Source: Euphorbia lathyris
Taxonomy: Eukaryota; Streptophyta; Magnoliopsida; Malpighiales; Euphorbiaceae
Length of the DNA: 64,000 nt
NCBI RefSeq assembly: GCF_963576675.1
Contig: NC_088917.1
Coordinates: 79,718,610 to 79,782,609 of the forward strand
Direction of reading: 5' to 3'
The notes under the pieces were generated by a model, which was not told where the DNA came from, ran no database searches, and saw nothing but the letters and a program-made list of their open reading frames with translations. The translations under genes and the position numbers were made by a program. Positions 32,861-44,588 of the stretch are shown piece by piece. Numbering within the stretch: position 1 is the first letter of the stretch; every line of letters starts with the position of its first letter.

Positions 32861-33299
32861 AATAAATAAGTAAGTTGTGTTCTGTTGTGAGAAACAGTTG
32901 TGCATTTATATAGTTAATAAATTTGGAAGTGTGCATTGATTTAACTTCAGGGAGTTTATGTAAAATAGTGACATATATAAAGCTAGAGGTAAGGAGTATA
33001 TTTTGTATGTTTTAGTTGGGACTATTTTCTTTACAATGTGGCTAACTATAAGTTTATATGTTGTTTCTTGCGCTTGTTGATTTGTTTTTCAGAGCCATTT
33101 GCTGATTTGTTGTATCATGAAAGAAAGAATGTGATCGAGAATATTTTTTGAGAAAATGGACCTTGAAAAAAAAGTCATTCACTTGTATGCAGCTATAATT
33201 GTTTATTTCATTTTCTGTAATAATTTCACAATTTGACTTTCAATATGATCATTTACATCATAGACATTTATGTGATTATATATAATATAATTGGAGATA

Positions 33300-34020
33300 T
33301 TTTTTTCAAATCGAAGTGTTGTAACATTTCAAGACGTTTATTTACAAATAAGTTATTTTGTCCAGGATATAATAATATTTATGCGTCGTGATTAAGAGAC
33401 ATTTTTTAATTAAAAATGTCGTTGTATTGAAGATGGAATAATATTTATGTGTTCTAATTTTGAGACATTTTTAAATTAAAAATGTCGTTATATTGAGAAT
33501 GTAATAGTATTTACGGGTTCCATTTTTACGACATTTCTGTTAATTAAAAAAGTCGTTACGTTCGAGACATAATATTTTTTAGTGTCGTTATATGTAGACA
33601 TTTTAACAATTATATGTCGTAACTTTAAAGATGCTTTCAAATTTAAGTGTCGTCATATTCAAGACGCAATGAATATTTCTGTAGAAAAATAACGATAAAA
33701 TAAAAATTATGTGTCGTCGATATTAAGACACTTTAATAAAGCGTAGTAAAAATTACAAAAATTATAAATTAATAATGTGAAAAAAATTACAACGCTAAAA
33801 AAAGTAAGTGTCTCTAGCATGACAACGCTTGTACACGCAATGTCGGCAAATTGAATTTACCTACACAAGATTTATGTGTCGTTAAAAAATGGCGACACGC
33901 GATTTAACGACGTTTGTGGCGACACTTTGAAAAGTGTGGGTAAGTGTTTAACGACGCTGAAAAATGTCGTTAACCCATATATTTTAGCGTCGTTAGATAC
34001 CTTTTTTTTTTACTATAGTA
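33300..34020. repeat. CACTA right subterminal palindrome array
   Basis: GTCGTTA/TAACGAC motifs recur many times. Three palindromes of the type GACATTTTTTAATT...AAAATGTC occur at 33398-33420, 33464-33486 and 33530-33554, spaced by 66 bp. The region ends in GCGTCGTTAGATACC, a T-run and ACTATAGTA, the inverted partner of the left terminus. Confidence 0.8.
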
Positions 34021-34028
34021 AAGCATCA

Positions 34029-34172
34029 ATAGTATTCACATGAACTCTGGATGATCAAATGAGTTTCGTCATTCACTTTTGATTTTGACTTATTAACTCT
34101 AAGCCTTACGATCATTTGCATCTTCACCTTAAGATTTTAATAAGCCTAGATCTAACGGTGAATGACCAAACT
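34029..34172. mobile_element. MITE copy A (GTGTTCACATG family), right of the CACTA
   Basis: It starts AGTATTCACATGAACTC and matches copies F, B and D through 'cggtgaatgaccaaac', where the match ends. The following 34173-34348 segment is unrelated CT-rich sequence, so the right end is lost or displaced. Confidence 0.65.
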
Positions 34173-34350
34173 TTTCTTTCTTTCTAAATATCCCAATTCA
34201 ATTCTAGCCTTCCTTATTCATAGCACAAGGACAGATGACACTTTCTTTTTTCGAATTGGCTAAAAAAGAACTCACTTGCTCAATGGTGGTTCCCCCCTCT
34301 TTCTCTCTTCGTCTATGTCGGACTCTCCCTTTGTTTCAAATTATAGGAAA

Positions 34351-34541
34351 AACCATCAGTAGTGTTCACATGAACCCTAAATGATTAAATGAGTTTGGAC
34401 ATTCACTGTTAGATTTAGGCTTATTAAGTCTACGCCTTACTATCCTTTGAATCTCCACCCTAGGATTTTAATAAGCCTAGATTTAACGATGAATGACCAA
34501 AGTCATTTGGTCATCTAGGACCTATGTGAACACTACTGATT
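34351..34541. mobile_element. MITE copy B (GTGTTCACATG family)
   Basis: Complete copy with inverted ends ATCAGTAGTGTTCACATG and CATAGGTCC...; the right side reads ATGTGAACACTACTGAT. Arms include ATGAGTTTGGACATTCAC. No coding sequence. Confidence 0.8.
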
Positions 34542-34679
34542 TGATCATTTAACGTTAGATGTAGGCTTATTAACTCTAAGCCTTACGATTATTTGAATCT
34601 CCACCCTAAAATTTTAGTAAGTGTAGATCTATGACCAAACTCATTTGGTCATCCAGAATCTATGTGAACACTAATGATA
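34542..34679. mobile_element. MITE copy C, left end missing
   Basis: It begins inside the family ('tgatcatttaacgttagatg') directly after copy B and ends ATGTGAACACTAATGAT directly before copy D, forming a head-to-tail run. Confidence 0.7.
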
Positions 34680-34873
34680 AGCGTCAATAGTGTTTACATG
34701 GATCCTGGATGACCAAATGAGTTTGGTCATTTAACGTTAGATTTAGACTTATTAACTCTAAATCTTACGATCCTTTGAATCTCCACCTTAAAATTTTAAT
34801 AAACGTAGAACTAACGGTGAATGACCATACTAATTTGGTTATCTAAGATCCATATGAACACTACTGATAAAGT
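34680..34873. mobile_element. MITE copy D (GTGTTCACATG family)
   Basis: Complete copy, AAGCGTCAATAGTGTTTACA to ATATGAACACTACTGATAA, in the same arrangement as copy B. Confidence 0.78.
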
Positions 34874-35034
34874 ACAATATATAGTTAAAAAAACAAAAAC
34901 TCTATTTTTCTACGTATAAATATATGAATTTTTTTAATACTTTTCCTTATTTTTTATTTTCTAACAATAAACAATATGGATAATCCTTTACTTTGCAAAA
35001 GCCACAAAATAACATATCCATATAAAACACTTGA

Positions 35035-35236
35035 TGAGTACATGGAACACGACCGGTTTTGATCACATGGACCTTAATGATCATGTAGTATTTGCTCATT
35101 CACCATTAGATCTAGACTTGTTAGAATCCTAAGGTGGAGATTCAAAATATCATGTGACTTAGATTTAATAAGCCTAGATCTAACAGTGAATGACCAAATT
35201 CACTTGGTCATTAAGGTCCATGTGAATATTCTTGGA
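35035..35236. mobile_element. Diverged MITE copy E
   Basis: The core 'aagcctagatctaacagtga' plus 'atgaccaaattcacttggtc' matches the family, but the termini have diverged (TCCATGTGAATATTCTTGG). Confidence 0.6.
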
Positions 35237-35360
35237 AACACGAGATAGTGGAAAAAACAGAATTATTGCTTTCAAGTGGATAATTTGTGTGGACAAATAT
35301 AATTTGTTGACACGGGGAAAAGTAAAAAAAAAAAAATATATCCGTGCTTTATCAGCACGA

Positions 35361-35843
35361 GGTTTAAAAGTTTATAAATAAAGGTGTGTTGTATAGTTTA
35401 ATTTAAAAAACAAAATATTTCAAAATACTATTTCAAAATATTTAAAAGTTTATAAATAAAGGTGTGGTGCATAGTTTAATTTAAATAAAGGTGTATATTA
35501 AATTTTGATTACAACCAATAACATTTAATCTTGAAATTTTTTATTCTTACATATCGACAAAACACGGTCCCTATCCAAACGCAGCTCCCTAAATTGAAAA
35601 TATAAATCATTTGATGAAAATTTTATGTTTTTACTAATTTCATAGTTTATAAACTAAATTTATATTTAAATTCATTTTACACAATTGTAGTTTAATTTTT
35701 GGACATATGTTTTGTCAATATGTAAATGTAATTAAAAAATAAAATAAAAATGTTGTTGTAATCAGAACTGAACATCGTAATTTGAAATACCATTTTTGTA
35801 AATTAAACCATACCACAGACCCCTATTTGTAAACTTTTAAACC
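35361..35843. repeat. Palindromic element, AT-rich
   Basis: Left GGTTTAAAAGTTTATAAATA pairs with right (reverse complement) GGTTTAAAAGTTTACAAATA, followed on both sides by GTATAGTTTAATTT-like sequence. The left arm is partly duplicated in direct orientation (35366-35410 and 35449-35485). No target duplication was resolved. Confidence 0.65.
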
Positions 35844-35897
35844 AAATTGGGCAAACCACATACATTATTTTTGTAGTTTGCCCTAATATATATTAAA

Positions 35898-36267
35898 GGC
35901 CTAATACATTTTGAGACCGTTTGAACTTCAAAATGTTATAACTAACCCCTCAAGTTTTTTAATTGTAACAAATAATCTCTCAAATTGCTTATTTGGAACA
36001 AATAACCTCTAAACCCAAAAAAACATTCAACATAATATTACATCAAAGATATAAGATGTTCAAAATATCGGTTGATACAACTAACTAATCTACTGATATA
36101 TTAACAAAAGGGAAAATGTTTCAAAAAACAAAATCACAAATATTAACCTATTTGAGGGGTAATTTGTTCCAAATAAGCAAGTTGAAGGGGTTAATTATAA
36201 CATTTTGAAGTTCGCGGGTCAGTTGCAGTTTCTAGACAACTTAATTGAGCTGGGAATATGTTAGGCT
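35898..36267. mobile_element. Older relative of the 15473-15881 MULE-MITE
   Basis: The ends GGCCTAATACATTTTGAGAC and AGCCTAACATATTCCCAGCT (reverse complement) pair, and 'AACTTGAGGGGTTA'-like arms match the family. Flanks TATATTAAA and ATTATTAGA agree at 6 of 9 positions. Confidence 0.65.
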
Positions 36268-36690
36268 ATTATTAGATATTTGAATGAACGAATGAATTTA
36301 ATAAATCAATAAAGATCAGACATGAGGATAATGTTGTCTTTTGAATAAATTTTTTTTATCTATTTTTAAAAAAAAAAAATTATAGTCAACCAAACATAAG
36401 AATAGGAATAGTTTTCTTTCCGATTATATTCATTAGAAATAACTATTTTATTCCATTTTATTCTGTAAACCAAACGAATAAATATTTAATATTTCATAAC
36501 ATATATTGAGCTCTTAATTATTGGTCAAAATACAACACAAAATATTTTTGTTTTCCCACACATAAATGTTTAATATTTCATAACATATATTGACATATTA
36601 ATTATAGGGTAAACTACAAAACAATATCTATGATTTGACAGATTTAAATTCAATCCCGTGGTTGAAATTTGAGAAGTTTGCAGTTAAAGG
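36268..36690. other. AT-rich stretch with a short direct repeat
   Basis: The phrase 'tttaatatttcataacatat' plus 'attga' occurs twice (about 36487 and 36571). No gene was found. Confidence 0.5.
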
Positions 36691-37235
36691 ATAATATAGA
36701 GTGGAGGAGCCTTCAAGGGATCGGTCCCTGGAGACACTCTGATGCCCAAGTTAGTGTCAATATAGACAAATAAAATAGTTAAGTAAGAGAGAGAAAGTGG
36801 GCATACCTTTTATTGGTGGTCATGTAGTTCTTTTTTTAGATGAAGGGGGCCTCTTAGTGGGCTTTGTGACCAGAGGGTGATTGGGTTGGATTGAGTCTGG
36901 TCCATATCCCTTATCAAGTATTCCCCCGAACTGAAGTGCTATGTCGAACCATTAGATGCGAGGATGATTTCATAGAGTGCTTTTATGTCGCTATAGAGTT
37001 GTTCATTCGCTTGGGTGGATGCTTTGTCGTTGAGAGACACCTTGAATATTGTGAATCTGAAGCGTTCATGCGAATGTCATGAGTGTGTTAGTGTGTACAT
37101 CGATTGTTTCGTGGCAGCTATAATCCATTGAGATTTCAAAAGGAAAAAAACTATAGTTCTCCCATGCATGACTCCATCTGACAATAGCATTGATGAGGCG
37201 TGACTATAGTTGCGACGCGTGAATGCCAATTTTCT

Positions 37236-39268
37236 TAGTCGGTATGGTTGTGTCATTCTGGGATGTCAGTTGATTTTTTGTGTGCTATAAAAATCCACCG
37301 CTACGTAATTTTTGAGTTTTTCACCTTCTATAATCCGTCTTTTGTATAGCGAATTCCTCATTGCTATGTTCTTCTGTTTCTGAGCTTTACTTGATATGAT
37401 CGCTTGCGACCATTCGCGTGCCTGAACTACTTCTGCTGATTTTCTTATGGAGAAGAGGTCAGTCTTCTATATCTTCCGAGCTTTCTTTTACTACGTTCGT
37501 GTTTTTCTTTGGGGTGCATTTAGGTGAGCTGTATTATCTCTAGGGGTTCATCCCAGGAGCAAGTCATGAAACTAGCTTTTGTTGCTCCTGGTGATTTTTC
37601 CTTGAGGGAATCTGGTCGAGGTCGCTAGAAGAAACGTAAGGCAGAATCCGGGAAAGGGAAAGATGAGGGGACTTCACTGCCGAAAAAGGTTCATGTCCGA
37701 AGTGCTCCGGTTGTTCGTTTAGCACCCGCTGTTCCAACGCCTACGGGTGGCGTTAAGCCTGGGACTATGGAATTTGTTTTCACGGTTCCCAGGTACTTAA
37801 TGAGTGGAGGGGAATATTTAGGTACATTACACGAGCAGATACGGAAGAAGGTGTGGATGCATGGGCCAGGTGTGTCTAGTTTGGATGGGTGTTAGTATGA
37901 TCTATTGAAGAGGCCGAAGAAGCCAGAGCGCTTGACCCTAGAGGGAGTGCGCTCGATCATAGTGCGAGAGGACTTGGCTTCTTTAGTAGTCACCTATCGG
38001 ATTGTAGTTCCATATGAAACCAATGATATTGAGATTGATGTACGAGCAAATGATGTTACAGCGATGAACGAAATGATCATGTATGAGGAGCAACTTGAGC
38101 TTGACATATGTTGCCATTGCTGCCGTTCTTTGTCGAGGTAATAAAGGAGTGCAACTTATACCCCAGCCAAGTGCATCTGAATGGATGGTGCATGATGGTG
38201 GCGTTTTATTCGTTGTGCCGCTCGTAGGGTTATGGGGCGATGGGCATCGTCTTCCGGAACGCCAAGTGTCATAGTCAATATGGCTGTGTCATTCTAAAAT
38301 GTCGGTTTGGTTTGCTTGTGTGCTATAAAAATTCATCGTTACATAATTTTTGAGTTTTTCACCTTCTATAATCCGTCTTTTGTATCACGAATTTCCTCCT
38401 TGCCTGCATTCTTCTATTTCTGAGCTTTACTTGAGAAGACTACTTATGACCGTTCACGTGCCTAAACTGCTTCTACCGATTTTCTTATGAAAAAGAGGTC
38501 AATCTTCTATATCTTATGAGCTTTCATTTTATCGCGTTTATGTTTTTCTTTGGGGTGCGTTTGGGTGAGCTTTATTATGTATGAGGGTTCGTCTCAGGAG
38601 CAAGTCGTGAAACTAGCTTTTGTTGTTCCTGGTGATTTTGCCTTGAGGGAACCTGGTTGAGGTTGCCAGAAGAAACGTAAAGAAAAATTCGGGAAAGGGA
38701 AAGATAAGGGGACTTTACGGCCGAAAAAGGTTCATGCTCAAAGTGCTCCCGTTGTTCGTTTAGAGTCTTCCTTTCTAAGGCCTAGGGGTGGCATTAAGCC
38801 TAGGACCATGGAAGTCATTGTGACAGTTCTAGGGTACTTGGTATACGAAGGGGAAGATTTGGGGACCTTATATGAGCGGATGCAAAAGAAGGTGTGGCCA
38901 CACAGGCTAGGTGTCTCTGGTTTGGACGGGTGTCGATATGATCGATCGAAGAGGCCGAAGAAGCTGGAAAGCTTGATGTTGGAGGGAGCGCACTTAATCA
39001 TAGTGTAGGAGGACTTGTCTTCTTTAGCAATCGCCTATCAGATCAGAGTGCCATATGAAATTAGTGATGTTGGGATTGACGTGCGCAAATGATGTTACAA
39101 CGCTGAATGAAATGATCGTTTATAAAGAGCAACTTGAGGTTGGAATGCGGTTGCCACTGATTCTATATTTATTGTCGAGGTAATGAATGAGTACGAATTA
39201 TGCCCCGACCAGGTGCATCTAAATGGATGGAGGATGATGGTGGCATTCTATTCAGCATGCCGCTCTGA
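37236..39268 (+). repeat. Tandem duplication of about 1.03 kb
   Basis: Unit 1 (37236-38261) and unit 2 (38262-39268) share 'gtgtgctataaaaatycaycg', 'tttttgagtttttcaccttc', 'gggtgcgtttgggtgagct'-like and 'aagatttggggaccttata'-like blocks in order. Each unit has a TATAAAA box and the same broken ORF. Divergence is well over 10 percent by eye, so the duplication is old. Unit 2 is cut at its right end by a solo LTR. Confidence 0.8.
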
Positions 39269-40765
39269 TGCGCCTCGGTTGAGACTCATTAAGGAATAAG
39301 TGTACCCCGTCCTTATCAAGTAATAAAATTTGGACAAGTTCAGGTATCGAATTCACGTGATTTACTCCTGCAAGTATCGAGCTACTCAGCTTCTAATGTT
39401 ATCTAGGCTTTGGGGGGTTTGAGATTGAGTTTGATTAAGTTAAACTACTCCTAATTAAGTTATTCTACTCCTAAGTGATCTTTCAACTATGCAATTACCT
39501 GAAAGGAGATGAAATGTTACGATAATGATGAACACAACCTGTTTAAAAAACCAATCAATAACCTGTGTCTGAGGCGATTAACCCTATTTATCCTTCTACG
39601 GTTCCTAGTGCGTGATTCCCTTGTAAGGCCGTAACTAGCTCTACGGCTCAGAAATTTGGGCTTCATCTTCCATAGGGTCGTCAATTCTATAGGCTTTGAC
39701 TAGGTCAAATTCAGCTTGCAATATGTGCCAGCAAAATATTTGGATTTATGAATGAGTTAAACCAATCAGATAAAGTGTAAGACAAAGATTAAATAGATAA
39801 ATCAATTGAACAAAACAATAATTGTATTAACATTAAAGTTGGAGAAAATTGTCACGGAGATACAATGAGCCTAGGATTCATAGACTAAATCAAGAGATAA
39901 ACAAGATGTAAAAGAGTAAGCAAATCCCTTTCAGGGAACATGTCTACCACTACATGCATCTTCATAGGACTTAAGGAGGGAACCTTGAATAACGCTCGGG
40001 GAGTGGAGCTCGAACATTCTTCAATGGAGGATGGAGGAGATGGAGAGGATTCTTCAAGGGGGAAGCTAGGGTTTTTTACAAAGATGAAAGATATCTAATT
40101 TACATGTACAAAGTCTTATTTATAGTTGCGTTCGAGTCCCAGATCTAATCGAATTCGTTTCCTATTGCAAGTGGAAGAGCTGGGGACAGATCGTGCCTTC
40201 GTGGGGCCGGGAATCAATCAAAAGACTGATTCCCGAAGGTTAGCTCACTGAGCTGGGCGAGCCAGCTCGACACGAGCTGGCTGGCAACTGTAAGCTCGTC
40301 TCACTAGCAGTGCTAGCTCACCGAGTTGGCCTAAAATGGCCAGTTTTGGCGAGCGACAAGTGCCCAAACACTCCGAATGACTGTCGGGGGTCCCCGAGAT
40401 GTGATTTTTACGCAAACTTGTTCCTATTTTTGACCTGCACATGCATAAAAACTCCAAATAATGTTAGTCCAAAGTTCAGATTGACTCACTAGTAGTTATA
40501 TTTGAGTAAAATCTTTATTTGGTGCGGTGGATCAATTAGCCATAATAAATAATTGAAAGTTAACATAGGTGCTATTTTGGCAATATTTGCCCAAAAACAA
40601 CCAAAAAACGACCTCAAACTACAAAAAAGTAAACAAGACATATACAAAACCCAAATAGCATGCACACATTTATAAAATTGCGAGAATCGCTCGCTTATTG
40701 TAGGAAAACTAAACTAAACTAACCTAAAAACTATACCTAAAGATACGGGCTTTTGACCCCTATCA
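39269..40765 (-). mobile_element. Solo LTR related to the pol-less element
   Basis: It runs from TGCGCCTCGGTTG to GACCCCTATCA. It contains 'taagtgtaccccgtccttat' followed by 'caagtaataaaatttgg' and 'ggtatcgaattcacgtga', a diverged form of the LTR at 25410-27203. A separate palindrome-rich patch (GAGCTGGGCGAGCCAGCTCG, about 40251-40330) recalls the GC-rich units in that LTR. No interior and no 5-bp duplication were found. Comparison with duplication unit 1 shows it interrupts unit 2. Confidence 0.7.
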
Positions 40766-43176
40766 TGCATGCTCGTCTTCCGGAAGTCCTTTAAACCTAT
40801 GAATGGACCGTAGTCTCAATATGTGACCTTTTTGCATGCGACCTTCAACATTATCATGGGTCTATCTGACAAGCTACTAGTATGGATGCATCGCTTCTTC
40901 CGGATTAAGCAGACTCTTGGCGATTTCCCGTGCTGAGTAAGTTGGAGTTGAGACCCCTTAGATTCCTCTCAGTGCTTGGTCGAGAGGCAGTTGCTGGAAT
41001 CCGAGGAAAGGTTGGTGACATTTTTTGAAGGGCCTCCCTGATGATAATGATATCAAGAAAGACATCAATCTGCTCATTGGGCACTACATCTCCGTTGGTT
41101 ATACCATTTGGAACCAGTGGCAGTTGGCTCACTCGCTGGTTAGTCGAAAGACATGGAAGAAAGGTCACCAATTTACTGATGGAGAGATGGCCAAACTCGA
41201 GTCCATCAGGGTGAATGTTGCCTGCGGTAAGTTTAGGGTTGTGGTTTCACTATTATATTTGTTTTTTCCTTTTGCTTATGTTGGTTTAGTGTACTTGATT
41301 TGTGCTTCTCGAACTAATATATGTGTTGTTTTTCTTACGTAGAGCCCGAAAGTAGTTGAGTTAGCATGGATTTTGACATGATGGAATTTGAGGAGGGATT
41401 CTTGCCACCGAGTGTTGCTTATGAGGCGGCTTCGAGCTTGCTTCCTTCCTTTACCTCACTCGAGGATGCCAATCAGGTTGTGCAGACCATGGAGGCATCC
41501 TAGACGTGAGCATCGATGTCAGACTTGAGTTGGATGTTCCAGCTGGTCACCCTATTGGTGAAGGGGAAACAATTTCCTTAGCCAAGTCTAGGGCAGATGC
41601 TGCCAAGGATGAAGTAGTCGTGAAGGAGGAGAGCTAGAAGGGCATAAAAGGGTCGTCTAGGTGCAAGAGGTGGGCTGTGAAGTTTGATTCTGAGAAGTGA
41701 GTTGAATCTTCTGACGATGTCATCGAGATTGATGAGGTGGAAGAAAATGAGACGCTGATAGTGAGAACCTCGAAGAGGGCTCATGATGAGGAGAATGTTG
41801 CTGAGGGTGAAAAAACTGATGCGTCGGAGTCATCCAATCATTTAGTGGGATCTGATGCTGAGGTGATGGCAAGGATGGAGAAAAAAGTCTAGAGGGTTCT
41901 TAACTATGGTGGCAACATGAGTTAGGATGGTGACCTGACTAACTCGGCCCTGGCTCATGAGATTGCTAATTTCACTGTCGTGCCCGGTGAGGTCCAGCGT
42001 CACCATCCATTATCTCTTTTGGATCACTTCCGGGAGACACTATTGGCATGTGGAGTGGTAAGCTTATTTTTGGCATACTTTGACTTATGAAATTTTCTAT
42101 TTTTTGTTGTTAATTTTTGTGCTAAGGTTTCGTCTGTTTATTTCTTTTGTGCCGAAGGCTTTGATCAGGTGCAATGAAGCTTATTCAATGTACCAGAAGC
42201 TTGATCAGATTATGAAGGAGCTAAAGGAGGGGCACAACGATGCTGTTTCAGAATTGGAGAGAGTGAAAAGTGAGTTAGAGTCCAAGGTGGGGGCCGAGAC
42301 CTCCGTGCTTGTTAGGCGAATTCCACAAATGCACTATTTCGCTTGTAGTAATAAAAGATATCGATCCCACAGAGAACGTTTAATATTTTGATTAAAAATT
42401 ACTGTTTTAGTTAAATTCGTTTTCTCGAGGTTTATAAAAAAATCGTTAATTGTTAAATGGTTTCTAATTCTAATTATGATTACAATTAGAATTAGAATTT
42501 ACAGAGATTAAATTTAGATTATGACTTTTTCCAAGGTTAATTTATACTAAGCAAAAACACAACTTTAAACTTTGGTTTGTTTAGAGTAGATGTAATAAAT
42601 TACCATTTGACTCAATTTAAATGAATTGAACTATTACAAATCTTTACTTTCGGTCTAAGACTGAAAACCTTAGTCAAATTCGGAATCTAAACCCGATTAT
42701 TCGAATTAACACAATGACCAAATGTAAATCCGAATTCGCTTAAGTGTTCAACAAAGTTTACATGAGAAAATACCAAATTGCTTTCAAAATATTTTTACAT
42801 AAAAATACCAATTAAAATTACTTAAATAATATCGTTAAATCAAACTATAAATAAAACAATAGTGAAAATGGAATTGAATTAAAAAAATATTTTATTAGTG
42901 TGAGTTATAAACATCACAAGTTTAATAGAGAAAAAGAAGTTTCAAAAGCAATTCGACCAAGCATGAATTCCAGGTTGTCGATCCTTTACTAAACTTCGTA
43001 GGTTCGTCACACCGTGTTTCCTCTTTAATTCTAGATATTCTCGTTGAGTCTTCGAAAATAGCAATCACTCGATCAACTTCGAAGTATAAACTCGACTTGG
43101 GTAATGTAAATAATAAAATCTATAACTTGTATCTTTAATTATTTGTAATTGAACAATAAATGAACAACTTGTGTAA

Positions 43177-44526
43177 CATGAGATGATAGAACAAAGTCAG
43201 CATGAGATGATAGAACAAGTTAAGCGGAATAATACTCAGTATAGAAGTCTCATGATCAAGCTGAGTGGAAACGAACCCAGCATCAAAAGATTGAGACTTA
43301 AAATCCAACAGAGCTTATTGAGATAGAACTCAGCATGAGAAACAGTCTTAACAACTGTCTTACGAAGCTGAGCTGACTAAAAATATACTCAGCTTAGGAA
43401 TTGCCGAAGATAATCACTTACGCAGTAGAAGCTGAGTGATTCCTCAAGATAGCATGAAAGAGTTGTTCGCTACAAGATAAAGATTGCCAACCCTCTGCAC
43501 CAATAATTGAAACCTTGGAATTACACAAAAAGACACATTCTGAGATGTATGGGTCAATGGATTATTGGTAAAACACAACTGGCACAAAAAGACGAGTCTA
43601 ACGCAAGAAGACAAGCCTGACGTCTGAAGGAAAAGAGAGGAAGGGAATGGCCGGAACAGTTTGAAGTTGACCAGAAGCTGTCCCCTAAAAGAGCCGTTTT
43701 AACATTAACGGCTACATCATTTCAAAATGATCCGATTCCAGATTTTCTCATATATAAGGACAATCAAAATCCTTGGATCATTGCCGATTGACAAAAAAAA
43801 AAGAAAAGTACAAAAGAGAAAAGATACAAAAGCACTTAGATACAAAAAGAGATCTTACACCCATCTTCCATTCTTTGTATAAATCCTAGAGTGATTACTT
43901 GTAATCTTTTAAAGTGTTCTTTATTTGAAAAGGAACAAGTGTTTATCAATTGTAACATTGAGAGCATTGTGCTGAGTGTTTGGTTGTAAACATTCAGTGG
44001 TAGAGAAATCTAGGTGCTGGGTTGTAGCACTTAGTAGGAGTTGAGTAGACGAATAGAGGAAGGTACTCTTGCATATTCAACTGCCTTGTAATCGGTTTGT
44101 TCTCTACCTTTAAAGAGCTCAGTATTGGATTCTAAAAGCCCGGAGGACTCTGGGGACTGGACGTAGGCGGAGAGGCCGAACTAGGATAAGTGATACTGAG
44201 TAATCTCTAACCCTCTCTCAATGTATATATTTGCATGTGTTGTGTGAGAAGTGTACTCAGCATATAAAATTGTTTAAAGTTGACTCTGAGTAATTTCAAG
44301 TGCTGAGTTAGAAGCTGACCTCCAAGAGTGTCAATATCTAACTTATAAGTAAAACAGCCTTAGTCAATATTCGGTCAAAGCTGTCTTGTAACATATCTGG
44401 CCAAGCTGACCAAAAGCTGAGTTGACAAACTCACCAAATAACTAAGTCAGCACATTAATTAAACGAAAAAGTTATATTAGTTCCCAACCCCCCCCCCCCC
44501 TTGGAACTAATCACACGGGACCAACA
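43177..44526 (+). repeat. 5' LTR of the Sirevirus-like element, 5'-truncated
   Basis: It matches 53531-54859 from 'acaaagtcag' on and ends GGGACCAACA. A 24-bp segment starting CATGAGATGATAG is repeated at 43177 and 43201, only at this end. A run of 13 C at about 44487-44500 is 5 C in the other LTR. Confidence 0.88.
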
Positions 44527-44528
44527 AA

Positions 44529-44540
44529 TGGTATCAGAGC
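44529..44540 (+). other. Primer-binding site (initiator tRNA-Met)
   Basis: TGGTATCAGAGC lies two bases after the 5' LTR end. Confidence 0.93.
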
Positions 44541-44588
44541 CTAAGCTCACTACTCAAAGATATAACTATCTTGAGCGGATCCCCATAA

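Larger units (their letters stand above)
8123..34020 (+). mobile_element. CACTA (En/Spm) transposon, about 26 kb with nested insertions
   Basis: The left end CACTATAAAAAAAAGTATC pairs with the right end, which in reverse complement reads TACTATAGTAAAAAAAAAAG then GTATCTAACGAC. Both ends carry many TAACGAC/GTCGTTA subterminal motifs. Inside, in the same direction, are a TNPA-like gene (9171-17334) and a tnp2-type TNPD-like gene (27432-31144), the standard pair of an autonomous plant CACTA. Nested: copia 9774-14370, hAT 14917-16316, MULE 17558-19108, LTR element 20846-27203, and MITEs at 31188-31535 and 32579-32860. Without these the element is about 11.3 kb. No clean 3-bp duplication is visible (GAA against AAG), and the last base of the right terminus differs from CACTA. 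Both genes are broken. Confidence 0.85.
36690..42309 (+). pseudogene. Decayed antisense-ORF region of a gypsy-type element (first copy)
   Basis: It opens with a block typical of sequence next to such ORFs ('gggatcggtccctgg', 'ctctgatgcccaagttag' at 36718-36756). Short frames then read RPKKPERLTLEGVRSIIVRED and, at 42167-42309, a heptad-rich coiled coil (SELERVKSELESKVGAETS). The coiled coil resumes at 55354 after a solo LTR. Layout and coil resemble the better-preserved ORF at 56649-58827, so I read it as the same kind of gypsy-associated gene, old and full of stops. Segment 37236-39268 is a tandem duplication. No pol of this element is visible. Confidence 0.55.

Noticed and set aside
8120..34023. 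3-bp target duplication of the CACTA
   Set aside because: The flanks read GAA and AAG, which do not match; the right terminus is mutated and the MITE at the left edge confuses the border.
39264..40770. 5-bp duplication around the solo LTR
   Set aside because: TCTGA and TGCAT do not match; the borders rest on TG...CA ends and on comparison with the duplicated unit.
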